Assembly: GCF_964340395.1 (NCBI RefSeq)
Contig: NC_135551.1
Location: 23,024,503-23,088,502 of the forward strand
Length of the DNA stretch: 64,000 nt
Direction of reading: 5' to 3'
From: Glandiceps talaboti
Taxonomy: Eukaryota > Hemichordata > Enteropneusta > Spengelidae
Shown: positions 11,252 to 22,339 of the stretch, piece after piece
How positions within the stretch are numbered: position 1 is the first letter of the stretch
Layout of the letters: every line of letters starts with the position of its first letter
Position numbers and translations under genes: made by a program
The notes under the pieces: model-generated
Databases searched by the model: none
What the model was told of the DNA's origin: nothing
What the model saw: only the letters and a program-made list of their open reading frames with translations

Positions 11252-14200
11252 GTAAGGGATTATGTATATTAATATTATGGAATGGTGCATAATTTGCCAT
11301 CATGTTTTGATATTTCTTCTTGGCATAGCATGATTTATTTAGGTCAGATCAAGTTTAACCGACAGAAATCCCTATCTCAATCGTGCAAGCTGGTAGGTCT
11401 GCCTGCTGGGTGCATGGCTCCCCAGGCACTGAATCTCCACCATCTGAGAAGAATGAAAATGTAAATGTACAGTACTGTAATATTAATATACTACACTAGT
11501 ATACTAATTCAACATTTGATGTACGATATATACAGACTACAGTACGTATATATTATAATGTGTACATGTATTATGTAATTGCAATACACTTGTCAATGTA
11601 GTATTACAATAAAGAGAGAACATGTCTGTGTCTGTCTGTGTGTCTGTGTCTGTGTTAAGACTGTAAATTGCAATAATACAGTGTAATCAAGACAGCCTTT
11701 CATTAATAGTATTTGTACACTACACAATTAAGAGTCAAACAAGTTACAGAGAGTGGATCCCAAATTTTCTTTGATGTCATGTCATGTGTGCATCATTATG
11801 GTTGTAATTATTATGTACAGGCTGACATCACGTGTCACTGTAGGCATAAGAAACAAGCTGGAGAGACGCAGCTGTGGTCTGAATAATGGGAACATGCAAA
11901 AGCCATGTACATGTAGCACCCCAGCCCCTGCAGCCCCAGCCCCAGCCCATGCAAATGAAATATCAATGTGTAAATAGCCTTGTGCACCCAGGATGCTCAT
12001 GTATATATTCATGACTTGCACATGTCCATGGTATATGAATATTCTGTATGTACATGTATTACCATATAATCTATACATTGATATAAGTTATAACAGCTTG
12101 TTTTGCATTGCAAGATATGTGTATCCTTTTTCATTGATACTAAATTTTGTGTGAAATGTCTGTTTATTTCTAAAAGGTATACACATGAATAAATGTGGAT
12201 GTAGATATGGGAATGACTGCACATTTGACATGAACTTGATGAAGGAAGAAGTTTATGATTAGAATTTAGAATATCCTGTTTGTAATTATTTAATGTTCGT
12301 AATTGTAAAAATCATGGTATTCTGATTCATATTTCTTCTTCACAGAGAATACAGTTACCTACATGTACAGCCATAAGGAAATACTCTGATAAAGTGACAG
12401 AAGCCAACTTTACAGCCAAGGTAATTTCCAAATCATGTACATTGTACATTATGTCAAAAGTACATATCAGGTATTTTATCTGAAGAGTGTAGAATGTGCA
12501 TAGTCATGTTATGTATCCAGTGATTATAGATACATGAAAGTGAGGCTGTGATCATCTTGACTATAACATCTCGGTACCTGAAATAGAATGTTATCACCCA
12601 GGCACATCATACAAATAATGATCATTCAGTTTCTTGGTCGACACCATTGCTTCCATTTCATGCTCTACACATGCATTACTATAGACAGGGGTGAACAAAT
12701 CATTTTGTGAATCGGTGGTTTCTGGACCAGTGCCTTAAAAAATCCAGTGGTCCTGCTGAAAGAATTAGTGGTCCAAGGTCCCGCTAATGTGAAATATTAA
12801 ATCTTGCCTATGAATCTGTATATTCAGATGACTTTTTAACATAGTTATTAACAGTAAGGTACTGGTCTGACGGACCAGACAAAGTAAAATTTGTGTGGTC
12901 CACCCAGACCCACGACCAGTGGATTTGTTCGCCCCTGATAGATGTGCATGTGAATATGTCTACCTTCTATTTTGACCTTTTAAGTTTTAACATGAAGTAA
13001 AATACTAGTGTGGGTACCAAGAATTGTGGGTGTTCTGATAGTCTCCATGACACCAACACAACTGGTGGTGTAGTGGAGACTATCAAAACACCATTCACAA
13101 CTGTATGCTAAAGTCAATCAAGTGCACTTGCAAAATGTTTCATCGTTAGTGATCTATTCATTTCATGGAAGTCAAGCAAGGTATCTGATGTCAGTCATGG
13201 TCACAACAACACGCACAAGCAACATGCAGTCTGGTTAAAGTACCTTCTGAAAGCTGACTGATTATCATTTCAATATTCACCCTAATTTGTTTCATTTTAG
13301 TTAAAGACATCAAAAACAGGTCAGATGATCAACTCAGTCTTTGGAAAGTATATATGTCATGACTGACCACAAAACAAAAGCAGTGTTAAAAGATCAGTAT
13401 TTAAGTCCTGCAATAGCATTTTACCTCATCATGCTAGAGGGTCAAAGTAGAACAAAAGATTTGACTTATTTGCACTTATGTCTCATATACCTCACACGTT
13501 CTGACATATATTCATATCGAACATATAATAGTGTTCGGAGGGGAAGTCATTGTCTCGATCAAAAAGTCAAATGATTGTTTTTTAATAACATGCCTATTAG
13601 GAAATGAAATTCTCTTTCAGATAGCAAAATGATAAAAAACAACTTTATACAACATTTACATCAACCAAATTTTTGTTTACTGTTTCTCACAGGAATATAA
13701 TCTGCATAAATTAGACCAGGGTCCATCAACTGAAGTGAAAGTAACTCGTGATGAAGCCTTGGAGTACTACAGACAAATGCAGGTTATTCGGCGCATGGAA
13801 ACTGCAGCTGGCAACCTTTACAAAGCTAAAGTAATCCGGGGATTTTGTCATTTATATTCTGGACAGGTATGTGTTCAAAGAAATCACGTTTATATGACAG
13901 TAGATTCTGATAAGATCACCTGATATAAATATCCCTAGTGCATGTCATTCATTGTTAATGTCAGTCTTGAATTATGGAAAATTTGTAATGTTTGTGAACA
14001 GAGATGAGACTGCTTAACTGTTTTTATTTATGTTTGGTGTAGTCTGTAAGGTATGCCGTGATGGGGCGCGCTCACACATCGGTCAATCCCAGAAACAACC
14101 CAGAAAAGTAATTTTCACCTGACCAATCATGTCTGCTACTGTCTGTGCCATTTGTGGTGCTGTGGTACAAATATGAGTCAAATTTAAAAAAATCACAATT

Positions 14201-14601
14201 ATTTTCTCCAGTTCTGATAAAATTCAATTTATGCAGGTATAATTTTATTTTCACCCAATATTTTTTTCTTCATTCAGCTGAAAAATTCTCCTGTAAGGGA
14301 TTTACTATTCATCACTCGTACTCTGACTTAGAGTGACCTTATGGGCTGAGCTGAATGAAGGATAATATGAAGAGTAAAGTTATCTATAATAAGTTTATCT
14401 GTATTACCAATGTGTTGAAATGTGTATTTATTTGTAGGAAGCATGTTGTGTTGGCATTGAAGCAGCCATTAAACGTGATGATGCTATCATAACTGCATAT
14501 AGAGCACATGGATGGGCATATACCAGAGGTATATCTGTACATGGAGTATTAGCAGAACTAACAGGTTAGTCAGTCACACATGTACATACATACGTACATG
14601 C

Positions 14602-14650
<49 letters not shown>

Positions 14651-16543
14651 CCTACAGACAGACACACAGACAGACACACAGACTCACACACATACTCACA
14701 CATACACAGATAGATTTGACAGATTTGACACAGACACAGATTTGACATATATATATATATATACTTAGAAAATACTTGTGACAGGTTTTATCATTAACTG
14801 TCTCATGACACATTATGACAAGGCCTTTTAGGTCACTCATACTTTCCTTGGCTGAAGAGAAAAAAATTTGTGGAATTCTAAATAGTAGTATAAATTGACT
14901 TTATTTTAATTACATATTTGATATTTTGTTCACCTTGAAGGTCGAAATACAGGCAATGCTAAGGGTAAAGGAGGCTCAATGCACATGTATGCACCTAATT
15001 TTTACGGAGGAAATGGTATTGTAGGAGCACAGGTATGACAACTTTTACTTGTCTCAAATCTTCATTTCTTGACACACAATTATCAATCAACAATCAAATG
15101 CGGGGTATGTTTGTGTAAAAATGGTAAACATTTTGATGAAGAAAAAAAAACATGAAAAAACTTCTAACTATCATTCCTTGGTCAGTCATTATTTTTACCG
15201 GGATCATTTTTATGACTTATTATAATAATATTTTATACATACAGAAATGATTTTATAAAAGAATCTTTTTTTTTGAAAAAAATTGAAAAACAATCTCCAT
15301 GTGTCTTTGAGGAGGAGTTTGCGTTTACATGAACATCCTGTCGTACTGACTTCTCCCTGAGGTGGGAGTTATGAAGGTGTTTTTGTGGCTGTGATATATA
15401 TGTAGCTGGTGTGAAAAACTATCATGAGTGAGGCCCAAAGCCTGTATGACGCACCACTGACACACAACAGTTTCTTGTGACCCACAAAAATGTGGTGTTT
15501 ACAGAATCATTTTGTGTATGGTGACTTGCAAGGAAACCTAGCCTGAAAGATACAGTCATGAATTGTTTCCACTTATATGGGTAGTGAGTGGTTACGTAAG
15601 CGGACCAACAAACTGGAGCTTTCAGAATAAAGGAAATCCAATTTTTTACCATTTTGACTTGCATTTTGATTTGCAAGAAAAAACGTTGACTTTTATGAGA
15701 AGGGACGCTATATCAAGTGGTCCTAACTCATCCTTGAGTTAGGAGTTATACATGGGAGGGTTTTTTTTTTGTGCCTATGGTGTGAACGTGGCTAGCATTA
15801 AAACTAACCACTCTACTTGTTTTTAGGTACCACTTGGTGCAGGTATTGCATTTGCAATGAAGTACATGGACACTGACAATATCTGTGTAGCACTGTATGG
15901 AGATGGTGCTGCAAACCAGGGACAACTATTTGAGGTTTACAACATGGCTAAACTATGGGATTTACCAGTCATATTTGTATGTGAAAACAACGGATATGGT
16001 ATGGGCACAAGTGTGGAAAGAGCCTCAGCAAGTACAGACTACTTTGAGAGAGGAGATTATGTTCCCGGCATTCGGGTAAGATTTATGCTTCACTGTTCTC
16101 CCTGATATACAGGTCCACAAATTTGATTAAAATGTGGTGTACTGGATGGCTAGTTGTTCAGTTCAAGCTATTATCAAATTTTCTAATTTTGTTCCATTGT
16201 CTATCTTATGTCCAAGTTAATGATTTTATTATATGTATTTACTTACAGACTGATGGCATGGATGTACTTGCTGTAAGAGAAGCTACAAGGTTCTGTGCTG
16301 ATTATGCCAGGTCAGGCAAGGTATGGCAAAGTTCTCAAAATATACATATATTTGTTATTAATCCCCCCCCCCCACACACACACACAAGCGTGCACACAAA
16401 CGTGCACAGACACATGAACACAAACTCTCACACCAAAACATGCACACTCAAACACACAGTCAAACACACATACATACATACATACATACATACATACATA
16501 CATACATACATACATACATACATACATACATACATACATACAT

Positions 16544-16594
<51 letters not shown>

Positions 16595-17934
16595 TACATA
16601 CATACACATACATACATACATACATACATACATACATACATACATACATACATGCACACGCACACACAAAAAACAAAAACATGCAGTCAAATACACACAG
16701 ACACACACACAGACACATGCACACACACAGACACACACACACACACAGACAGACAGACACACACACAGAGACACATACAGGCACACAGACACATACATAG
16801 CCAGTTAATTAGAACGATATATTCACATCCTGTTCTCACTCATTTACTCAAAATATTATACATGTTATACTATAATACATTATCTTTCATGCGATACAAC
16901 CCCAATTAGGATTTCATAAATTAATAAAGTTAACAATGCTCATAAAAACTGTGGATATTGATCACTGTCATAGTTTAGCTTGGCTTATTGATTAGGTAGT
17001 AATATTAATGTTATTATGTAAGTGGTGTTGTTAGATAAACTCTCCCATTATAATGAAGCATATCACAGTCATTTATAAATCAAAACCAATTAACCTATCA
17101 GGTCTGGTGGATTTCTATTTGTATGGATTACAGGGTTTAATGTCTATGCTAAGAATTCAGGCAAAATAAAACAAATATTGTTTGTTGCCGATATGATTTC
17201 AGAAAATACAAATGTCTGGTATTTTTATTTAAATTTTTGAAAAATTACTTCAACCCAAAGTCATACTCGTTCATCACAATAATTGTGTGATAGTTTGATG
17301 AGGTGTAAAAGAAGTAAATGAAGACAGTTATGTGTGATGTAGATGAACACAATATACAGACTAGACTGTAAAGTATAAATTCAACTCACAATCTGAAGAG
17401 ACCTGAATTCTCTGGAAGTGGATGACCAAACAAAATCATGTAGAAATAAAGTAACTTTTCATTTTGAATATAAAAAATATACATAAATTTACATGAAAAT
17501 AGAAAAAAAAATTCACCATTTTACCTACAGTTTTTAAAATGTTAAAAAAAAATTGTTTAGGGTCAGTGGCTTAAACTAGGGTTTGTCAGGTTATCAGGGG
17601 GAAAAAAGCGTTCTATTTGGCTTACTTAAGTTTTTGATCGGTGTGTTGTGTGATGGTGTGACATGTAGGGATAGGGAAAAATCTGGTAAAATTTACATCT
17701 TCAAGCTACACTATCTGTAATTGTTCATGTGGTATTATTTCTTTCAATCAGACAACAAACAATATATTCACTGTAAATTTAAAAAAAACAATAGTTAGAC
17801 ATTGTACATATTGATCAGAGGGAGTTAGCAGAAATAATATATTCATGATGGCACAATGAATATTCATGACTCATGAGTGCTTATTCCATTCAGTGTAAAA
17901 AAATCTCTCATGAATATTCATTGTGCAACCATGA

Positions 17935-17965
<31 letters not shown>

Positions 17966-17976
17966 GAGAGAGAGAT

Positions 17977-18011
<35 letters not shown>

Positions 18012-20596
18012 TCGTACTGAATGTTATTCTGTTATTCATAATTTTTTGATTTCAATAATTCCATATAATTTATAAATAGATCAGAGTACCAATTCTTAAT
18101 TATTTCCCTGTATTTATCCCAGGGGCCAATTTTAATGGAGGTTGCAACATATCGCTACAGTGGCCATAGTATGAGTGATCCTGGTACAAGTTATCGTACT
18201 CGTGAAGAGATCCAGGAAGTCAGAAAATCTAGAGATCCAATCACTGGTTTCAAAGAGCGTATGACATCAAGTGGTCTTGCTACCGCTGAGGAACTTAAGG
18301 TAAGTGACTTTGTTTTGGCAATAAGTATAGATTCCTGAGAGAGGATCCCTGAGAGAGGATCGATGATTTTCATTTGTTGACTTATCTTCGACATGTTTTG
18401 ACATGTAAATAATAATATATAAATAATGCTATTAAAGTAAGAATGAGCATCATGGACAAATTTCACTGAAAATCCAAGTTATCATAATGTCTCCAAACTG
18501 GGCCATATGAAAGCATGCTTCTGGTCCTTTTCTTAATTCTAAATGAAAGGGTCTGGAGTCTTCTAGGAACAGAGTAATAGCAAACGTATAAAGAGTTTAT
18601 TTCAGAGGTGCATTTCATGGACCCCCCCACAAACCTTGATATTGAAATCTTCCCATTTAACTCAACTTGTGGGGTGGGGGGTGCAGTCACATCATTCATG
18701 TTAACTCAACTTACCCTCCCAATGTTAGTCATGTGGGGTGCAGTCACATCATTCATGTTAACTCAGCTTACCCTCCCAATGTTAGTCATGTGGGGATGTA
18801 ACTCAACTTACCCTCCCAATGTTAGTCATGTGGGGTGCAGTCACATCATTCATGTTAACTCAGCTTACCCTCCCAATGTTAGTCATGTGGGGATGTAACT
18901 CAACTTACATGTACCCTCCCAATGTTAGTCATGTGGGGATTACCTTCCCAATGTTAGTCATGTGGGGATGTAACTCAACTTACCCTCCCATTGTTAGTCA
19001 TGTGGGGTGCAGTCACATCATTCATGTTAACTCAACTTACCCTCCCAATGTTAGTCATGTGGGGATGTAACTCAACTTACCCTCCCAATGTTAGTCATGT
19101 GGGGTGCAGTCACATCATTCATGTTAACTCAGCTTACCCTCCCAATGTTAGTCATGTGGGGATGTAACTCAACTTACATGTACCCTCCCAATGTTAGTCA
19201 TGTGGGGATTACCTTCCCAATGTTAGTCATGTGGGGATGTAACTCAACTTACCCTCCCATTGTTAGTCATGTGGGGTGCAGTCACATCATTCATGTTAAC
19301 TCAACTTACCCTCCCAATGTTAGTCATGTGGGGTGCAGTCACATCATTCATGTTAACTCAACTTACCCTCCCAATGTTAGTCATGTGGGGATGTAACTCA
19401 ACTTACCCTCCCAATGTTAGTCATGTGGGGTGCAGTCACATCATTCATGTTAACTCAACTTACCCTCCCAATGTTAGTCATGTGGGGATGTAACTCAACT
19501 TACCCTCCCAATGTTAGTCATGTGGGGTGCAGTCACATCATTCATGTTAACTCAACTTACCCTCCCAATGTTAGTCATGTGGGGTGCAGTCACATCATTC
19601 ATGTTAACTCAACTTACCCTCCCAATGTTAGTCATGTTGGGATGCTGTCACATTCATGTTAACTCAACTTACCCTCCCAATGTTAGTCATGTGGTGGTGC
19701 AGTCACATCATTCATGTTAACTCAGCTTACCCTCCCAATGTTAGTCATGTGGTGGTGCAGTCACATCATTCATGTTAACTCAGCTTACCCTCCCAATGTT
19801 AGTCATGTGGTGGTGCAGTCACATTATTCATGTTAACTCAACTTACCCTCCCAATGTTAGTCATGTGGTGGTGCAGTCACATCATTCATGTTAACTCAAC
19901 TTACCCTCCCAATGTTAGTCATGTGGTGGTGCAGTCACATCATTCATGTTAACTCAACTTACCCTCCCAATGTTAGTCATGTGGTGGTGCAGTCACATCA
20001 TTCATGTTTGTTTACATGTGAGTTTTAAAGACATGCAGCACAGCTGTATGTGGTAATTTCAAATTCTGAAGATATTTCTGTGCTAACAAGGTCAGAAGTC
20101 TTGGCATTGGTTTGGATAGCTTGCGATATTTAGACCACAACAGTGTGCCCTCTAGGCTAATGATAGTCAAATTTTGATGTTCTCGGTCAAAATGATAAAA
20201 CTAGCATTTCTTGTGAGTCACCACATAGTAAGAGATAGGGGAATACCAAATTTTGGTGTGTCACTAGAAATTGTGTGTGTCAGTGGCACGTCAGATTGAA
20301 GAGGGCACACTGACACCACAATATACAACTCTCTCGACTAGGTAATGACAAGTTTTGAACTGTATTGGGAGAACCACTATGATGTACAACTTCAAATCTT
20401 GTATTTTCAATGCTTTAATTGTTTTATTTGGCAGAAAATTGACTTGGATGTAAGAGCACTGGTGGATGAAGCTGTACAGTTAGCAAAGACTGATCCTGAA
20501 CTTCCACTTGAAGCACTATATAGTGATATTTATGCTGATACACCAGGCTATATGGTCAGAGGATGTCAGCCTTCTCAGAGTTTTCTCTCATCATAA
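11162..20596 (+). CDS. PDHA1: pyruvate dehydrogenase E1 component subunit alpha, mitochondrial (nine exons)
   Basis: Exons: 11162-11251, 12346-12420, 13693-13866, 14438-14564, 14941-15032, 15827-16075, 16249-16320, 18123-18299, 20435-20596. All have GT-AG boundaries; the joined frame is 1,218 nt, 405 residues plus stop, against 390 in human. The product decarboxylates pyruvate with thiamine diphosphate in the mitochondrial matrix, as alpha2beta2 with the beta subunit, feeding acetyl groups to E2. Seen directly: an arginine-rich presequence with no acidic residue in the first 30 positions; GKGGSMHMY with [12 protein letters not shown] (residues ~165-186); the cofactor motif [12 protein letters not shown] to ENN (211-241); GMGTSVERA, whose Ser248 matches phosphosite 3; and [12 protein letters not shown], whose Ser309 and Ser316 match phosphosites 1 and 2. 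The residue two before the active-site-loop His308 is Ser306, where human has His. All introns are phase 0 except intron 4 (phase 1). No frameshift or truncation is seen. Confidence 0.97.
11255..12345 (+). other. PDHA1: PDHA1 intron 1
   Basis: AT-rich intron with a short TGTCTGTG run (11,630-11,655), a CCCCAGCCCCTGCAG-type GC patch near 11,930 and many TACATGTA words. It ends in a strong polypyrimidine tract and CACAG. No other gene is seen in it. Confidence 0.7.
12346..12420 (+). CDS. PDHA1: PDHA1 exon 2
   Basis: 25 codons between TTCTTCTTCACAG and AAG|GTAATT, both phase 0. It encodes the end of the presequence and the start of the mature protein ([15 protein letters not shown]). Confidence 0.92.
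12686..12937. mobile_element. hAT-like MITE in PDHA1 intron 2
   Basis: Terminal inverted repeats CAGGGGTGAACAAATC (from 12686) and GGATTTGTTCGCCCCTG (to 12937) enclose ~252 bp with no coding frame. The interior is full of GGTCC/GGACC words that can pair. CAGGGG termini are characteristic of hAT-superfamily elements. A clear 8-bp target-site duplication is not evident; only ATAGA is shared by the two flanks. Confidence 0.65.
13023..13100. mobile_element. 78-bp hairpin element in PDHA1 intron 2
   Basis: The left arm 13023-13055 (ATTGTGGGTGTTCTGATAGTCTC...) is nearly complementary to the right arm 13063-13100 around a 7-base loop. It is either a MITE or a transcribed hairpin inside the intron. 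No protein-coding content. Confidence 0.55.
13693..13866 (+). CDS. PDHA1: PDHA1 exon 3
   Basis: 58 codons between TTTCTCACAG and CAG|GTATGT, phase 0 at both ends. It carries [20 protein letters not shown] and the loop [11 protein letters not shown], which in the family begins the substrate and cofactor site. Confidence 0.95.
14438..14564 (+). CDS. PDHA1: PDHA1 exon 4
   Basis: 127 nt (42 codons plus one base) between TTTGTAG and ACAG|GTTAGT. It encodes [20 protein letters not shown] and [11 protein letters not shown]. In the family the YRAHG segment faces the active site. It ends in phase 1, the gene's only non-zero-phase intron. Confidence 0.95.
14600..14762. repeat. (CA)n, CAGACA and (TA)n microsatellites in PDHA1 intron 4
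   Basis: A ~45-bp CA run begins only ~35 bases after the exon 4 donor. It passes into ACACAGACAG and ACACATACTCACAC variants and finally a ~19-bp TA run. Confidence 0.9.
14941..15032 (+). CDS. PDHA1: PDHA1 exon 5
   Basis: 92 nt between CACCTTGAAG and CAG|GTATGA. The first two bases complete the split Gly156 codon. It encodes [19 protein letters not shown] and the stretch to GGNGIVGAQ, a signature block of E1 alpha subunits. Confidence 0.95.
15420..15560 (-). repeat. diverged copy of the CAGTGTGCCCTC repeat family
   Basis: Contains GACGCACCACTGACACACAACAGTTTCTTGTGACCCAC and TGTATGGTGACTTGCAAGG, which resemble the interior of the copies at 3338-3535 and 20141-20312. The termini are not recognisable, so this is probably an old decayed copy in PDHA1 intron 5. 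Confidence 0.35.
15827..16075 (+). CDS. PDHA1: PDHA1 exon 6 (thiamine diphosphate motif)
   Basis: 83 codons between CTTGTTTTTAG and CGG|GTAAGA. It contains [20 protein letters not shown] through [14 protein letters not shown]: the GDG-to-NN cofactor and Mg2+ motif, and phosphosite-3 serine (Ser248). Confidence 0.97.
16249..16320 (+). CDS. PDHA1: PDHA1 exon 7
   Basis: 24 codons between TACTTACAG and AAG|GTATGG, phase 0. It encodes [20 protein letters not shown], matching the family's VDGMD segment. Confidence 0.95.
16366..16800. repeat. compound TACA/CA/CAGA microsatellite in PDHA1 intron 7
   Basis: A C run then CA, a long TACA tetranucleotide block (about 16,468-16,560), CA (16,561-16,590), TACA again (to ~16,652), then ACACAGAC variants. 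Long open frames on both strands ([16 protein letters not shown]) are products of the repeat, not genes. Confidence 0.95.
17180..17640 (+). repeat. dispersed ~460-bp repeat, copy 1 (PDHA1 intron 7)
   Basis: Aligns by eye with 29309-29720 in the same orientation. Shared blocks include GATAGTTTGATGAGGTGTAAAAGAAG, AGACGAACAC/AGATGAACAC with ATACAGACT, CTCTGGAA, and GGTTATC with CTATTTGGCTTA near the end. It has no coding potential and I did not identify the element class. Confidence 0.55.
17843..17934. repeat. inverted repeat around TGAATATTCA
   Basis: TCATGATGGCACAATGAATATTCATGACTCATGAG (17843-17877) is mirrored by CTCTCATGAATATTCATTGTGCAACCATGAA (17905-17934) with a ~27-base loop. It lies directly before a GA microsatellite (17936-18010). 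Confidence 0.6.
17936..18010. repeat. (GA)n microsatellite
   Basis: About 75 bp of GA dinucleotide with a few interruptions, ~110 bp upstream of PDHA1 exon 8. Confidence 0.9.
18123..18299 (+). CDS. PDHA1: PDHA1 exon 8 (phosphorylation loop)
   Basis: 59 codons between TTTATCCCAG and AAG|GTAAGT. It contains [20 protein letters not shown] with the two regulatory serines (309, 316) targeted by pyruvate dehydrogenase kinase in the family, and the active-site-loop His308. A serine sits two residues before that histidine. Confidence 0.97.
18680..20008. repeat. two-monomer minisatellite with higher-order repeat (PDHA1 intron 8)
   Basis: About 1.3 kb built from a shared core CCCTCCCAATGTTAGTCATG followed by one of two tails. 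The long monomer (~58 bp) adds TGGGGTGCAGTCACATCATTCATGTTAACTCAACTTA; the short one (~40 bp) adds TGGGGATGTAACTCAACTTA. A block from 18819 repeats at 19088, a 269-bp period, including rare variants (an extra CATGTA, ATTACCTTCCC and CCATTGTTAG). The last third (from about 19,690) is more uniform, with GTGGTGGTGCAG replacing GTGGGGTGCAG. Reading frames across it are artefacts. Confidence 0.95.
20141..20312 (+). mobile_element. MITE, CAGTGTGCCCTCT family, copy 2 (PDHA1 intron 8)
   Basis: 172 bp bounded by terminal inverted repeats CAGTGTGCCCTCT and AGAGGGCACACTG (one mismatch-free core of ~12 bp). The interior matches 3338-3535 in reverse orientation. It has no coding frame. Similar ACCACAA words flank both ends, but the duplication is not exact. 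Confidence 0.7.
20435..20596 (+). CDS. PDHA1: PDHA1 exon 9 (terminal)
   Basis: 53 codons plus TAA after TTTATTTGGCAG. It encodes [35 protein letters not shown] and a short tail ending in SFLSS. Length and the [13 protein letters not shown] segment fit the family's C-terminus. Confidence 0.95.
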   Translation, partial: KIDLDVRALVDEAVQLAKTDPELPLEALYSDIYADTPGYMVRGCQPSQSFLSS

Positions 20597-20868
20597 ATCA
20601 ACTCTAGCTGTACAGAGACCATAATCTCAGAGATTGTCAGCAGAGAGTACAGAAAAGAATCACCAAGGAAACACTTGAACAGTGTTAAATCCTAGTGTGA
20701 GCTCCGTGTGAAATTTTTTTAAGACTCTGAGATAGGATTTTATTTATAAAAATCTAAATTGATGGACAAGTTTTATTAAAATATTGAAAACAAATGAAAA
20801 TGATTGGAATATTGCTAACATCTCATGTCTGATTTCTTGGGAATGGAGACATACTTTTCTTTTATATC

Positions 20869-20874
20869 AATAAA
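20869..20874 (+). promoter_or_regulatory. PDHA1: PDHA1 polyadenylation signal AATAAA
   Basis: Canonical AATAAA 273 bases after the stop codon, in an AT-rich 3' UTR with GT-rich sequence shortly downstream (AAGTGGGTGTATTG). First good signal after the stop. Confidence 0.6.
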
Positions 20875-20879
20875 ATGTT

Positions 20880-22160
20880 TTGAAGTGGGTGTATTGAAAC
20901 TTAAAACAAAGGTAATGAAGTGTTTGTAGAAAATTTGATGCATAAAACTATGCAAAGTGAGTCGTGAGTTATGTAAAACAGATTGAAATTTTTTCTAAAT
21001 TTTAAGTCACAAATGAGATGAACTCTGTAATGAATGCAAACAATTGTATACACACTAATTGAAATCATTGTATTGAATTCTGCAGGAACACCAAAATGTT
21101 GGCGACACAACATAAGTGTGGGTGTAATTACCAATTTTGGTGGGGTTTTTTCCAAGGTGTTAACATGTTAGAAGAGGTAGGGGGAAAAATTGAGAAAAGT
21201 GTACATTAAATTTTAAGCTAGGTGAAATAAAAAGCCTTTGGAACTTGAGGTTGACTTTGAGACAAACATGTCAGGCATTTACTTTTTCTGCCAAAATCGA
21301 CATAAATATATCAACATTATGACAGATGGAAGTAAAGTTAACAGAAAAAAAGTCTGCCTAGATGAATAGATACAAAACAATTGCAATTGAGTAATCAACG
21401 AAACAAGAGGTACAGCAAAATACGCCAGTCATTGGGATAAATTTAGCGCCCCCAGTGTTCACCTTGTGTGTTTCATTCCCTTTCGTTTTTCCCATTACCC
21501 TTTTCTTGCCTGGACAGTCTTGGTGTCTTTCTGTTGTTTCCACAATTGTCATCCAGTGTATTGAATACAGTGTAGTTAAACTTGTATAGCATGGCATGCC
21601 AAAAATAAAGATTTAAAGTTATAGTACATTATGCCGTTTGCCTCGTGCTTAATTTATGCTCAATGGATTCTGTTCATCGGTGACTGAGAAAGTTTCTGCA
21701 TGTCATGTAGATTCCTTGGGAAATCTAGTGGAACAAAATTAGTTATACCACTGATAATAAAACCCTTGAACTAACAGATGGTAAAAATGGGTCATATATT
21801 TCTGTAAAATCCATTTTGCAGAACCAACAACTGTATGTATTTATTTATTTCTAGTTTTACTCTGTGGAGGAATTGTTATACAGTACATGTATATATACTC
21901 AAGCTGTACTAAATCATCAAAACCATTGTTAGTATCTTACTGTCAACCATAAACGGCATTTCTTGAAATGTGACGTTTTGATGCAATGTACAGTAGATAT
22001 CTGTATACAGAAGTGTAATATTATAGTGTTAATTTAGACTACGTACAGAATAGACATGTTAATACATCAACTAGATACGAACATATTACTGATGATCTCA
22101 ATTCAAAGCCACAATCAGAAATGTCTTGATAATGGTATAATAAATGACTTGAAATTATGA
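20880..22160. other. intergenic, no gene seen
   Basis: AT-rich DNA between the end of PDHA1 and the CT array. Further AATAAA words (for example at about 21,604) could serve as alternative 3' ends. No coding evidence on either strand. Confidence 0.4.
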
Positions 22161-22161
22161 A

Positions 22162-22332
<171 letters not shown>

Positions 22333-22339
22333 AAAGTAA

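Noticed and set aside
16123-16909. Long open frames (up to 225 codons) across the TACA/CA array, both strands
   Set aside because: They are translations of simple repeats that stay open in several frames at once; only the small PDHA1 exon at 16249-16320 inside the first one is real.
18608-19720. Series of overlapping frames reading [16 protein letters not shown]
   Set aside because: These arise from the minisatellite monomer in PDHA1 intron 8 and stop whenever the short and long monomers change phase.
18680-20008. CRISPR-like look of a regularly spaced repeated core
   Set aside because: Eukaryotic context, spacers are themselves repeated, and monomers are contiguous; it is a minisatellite.
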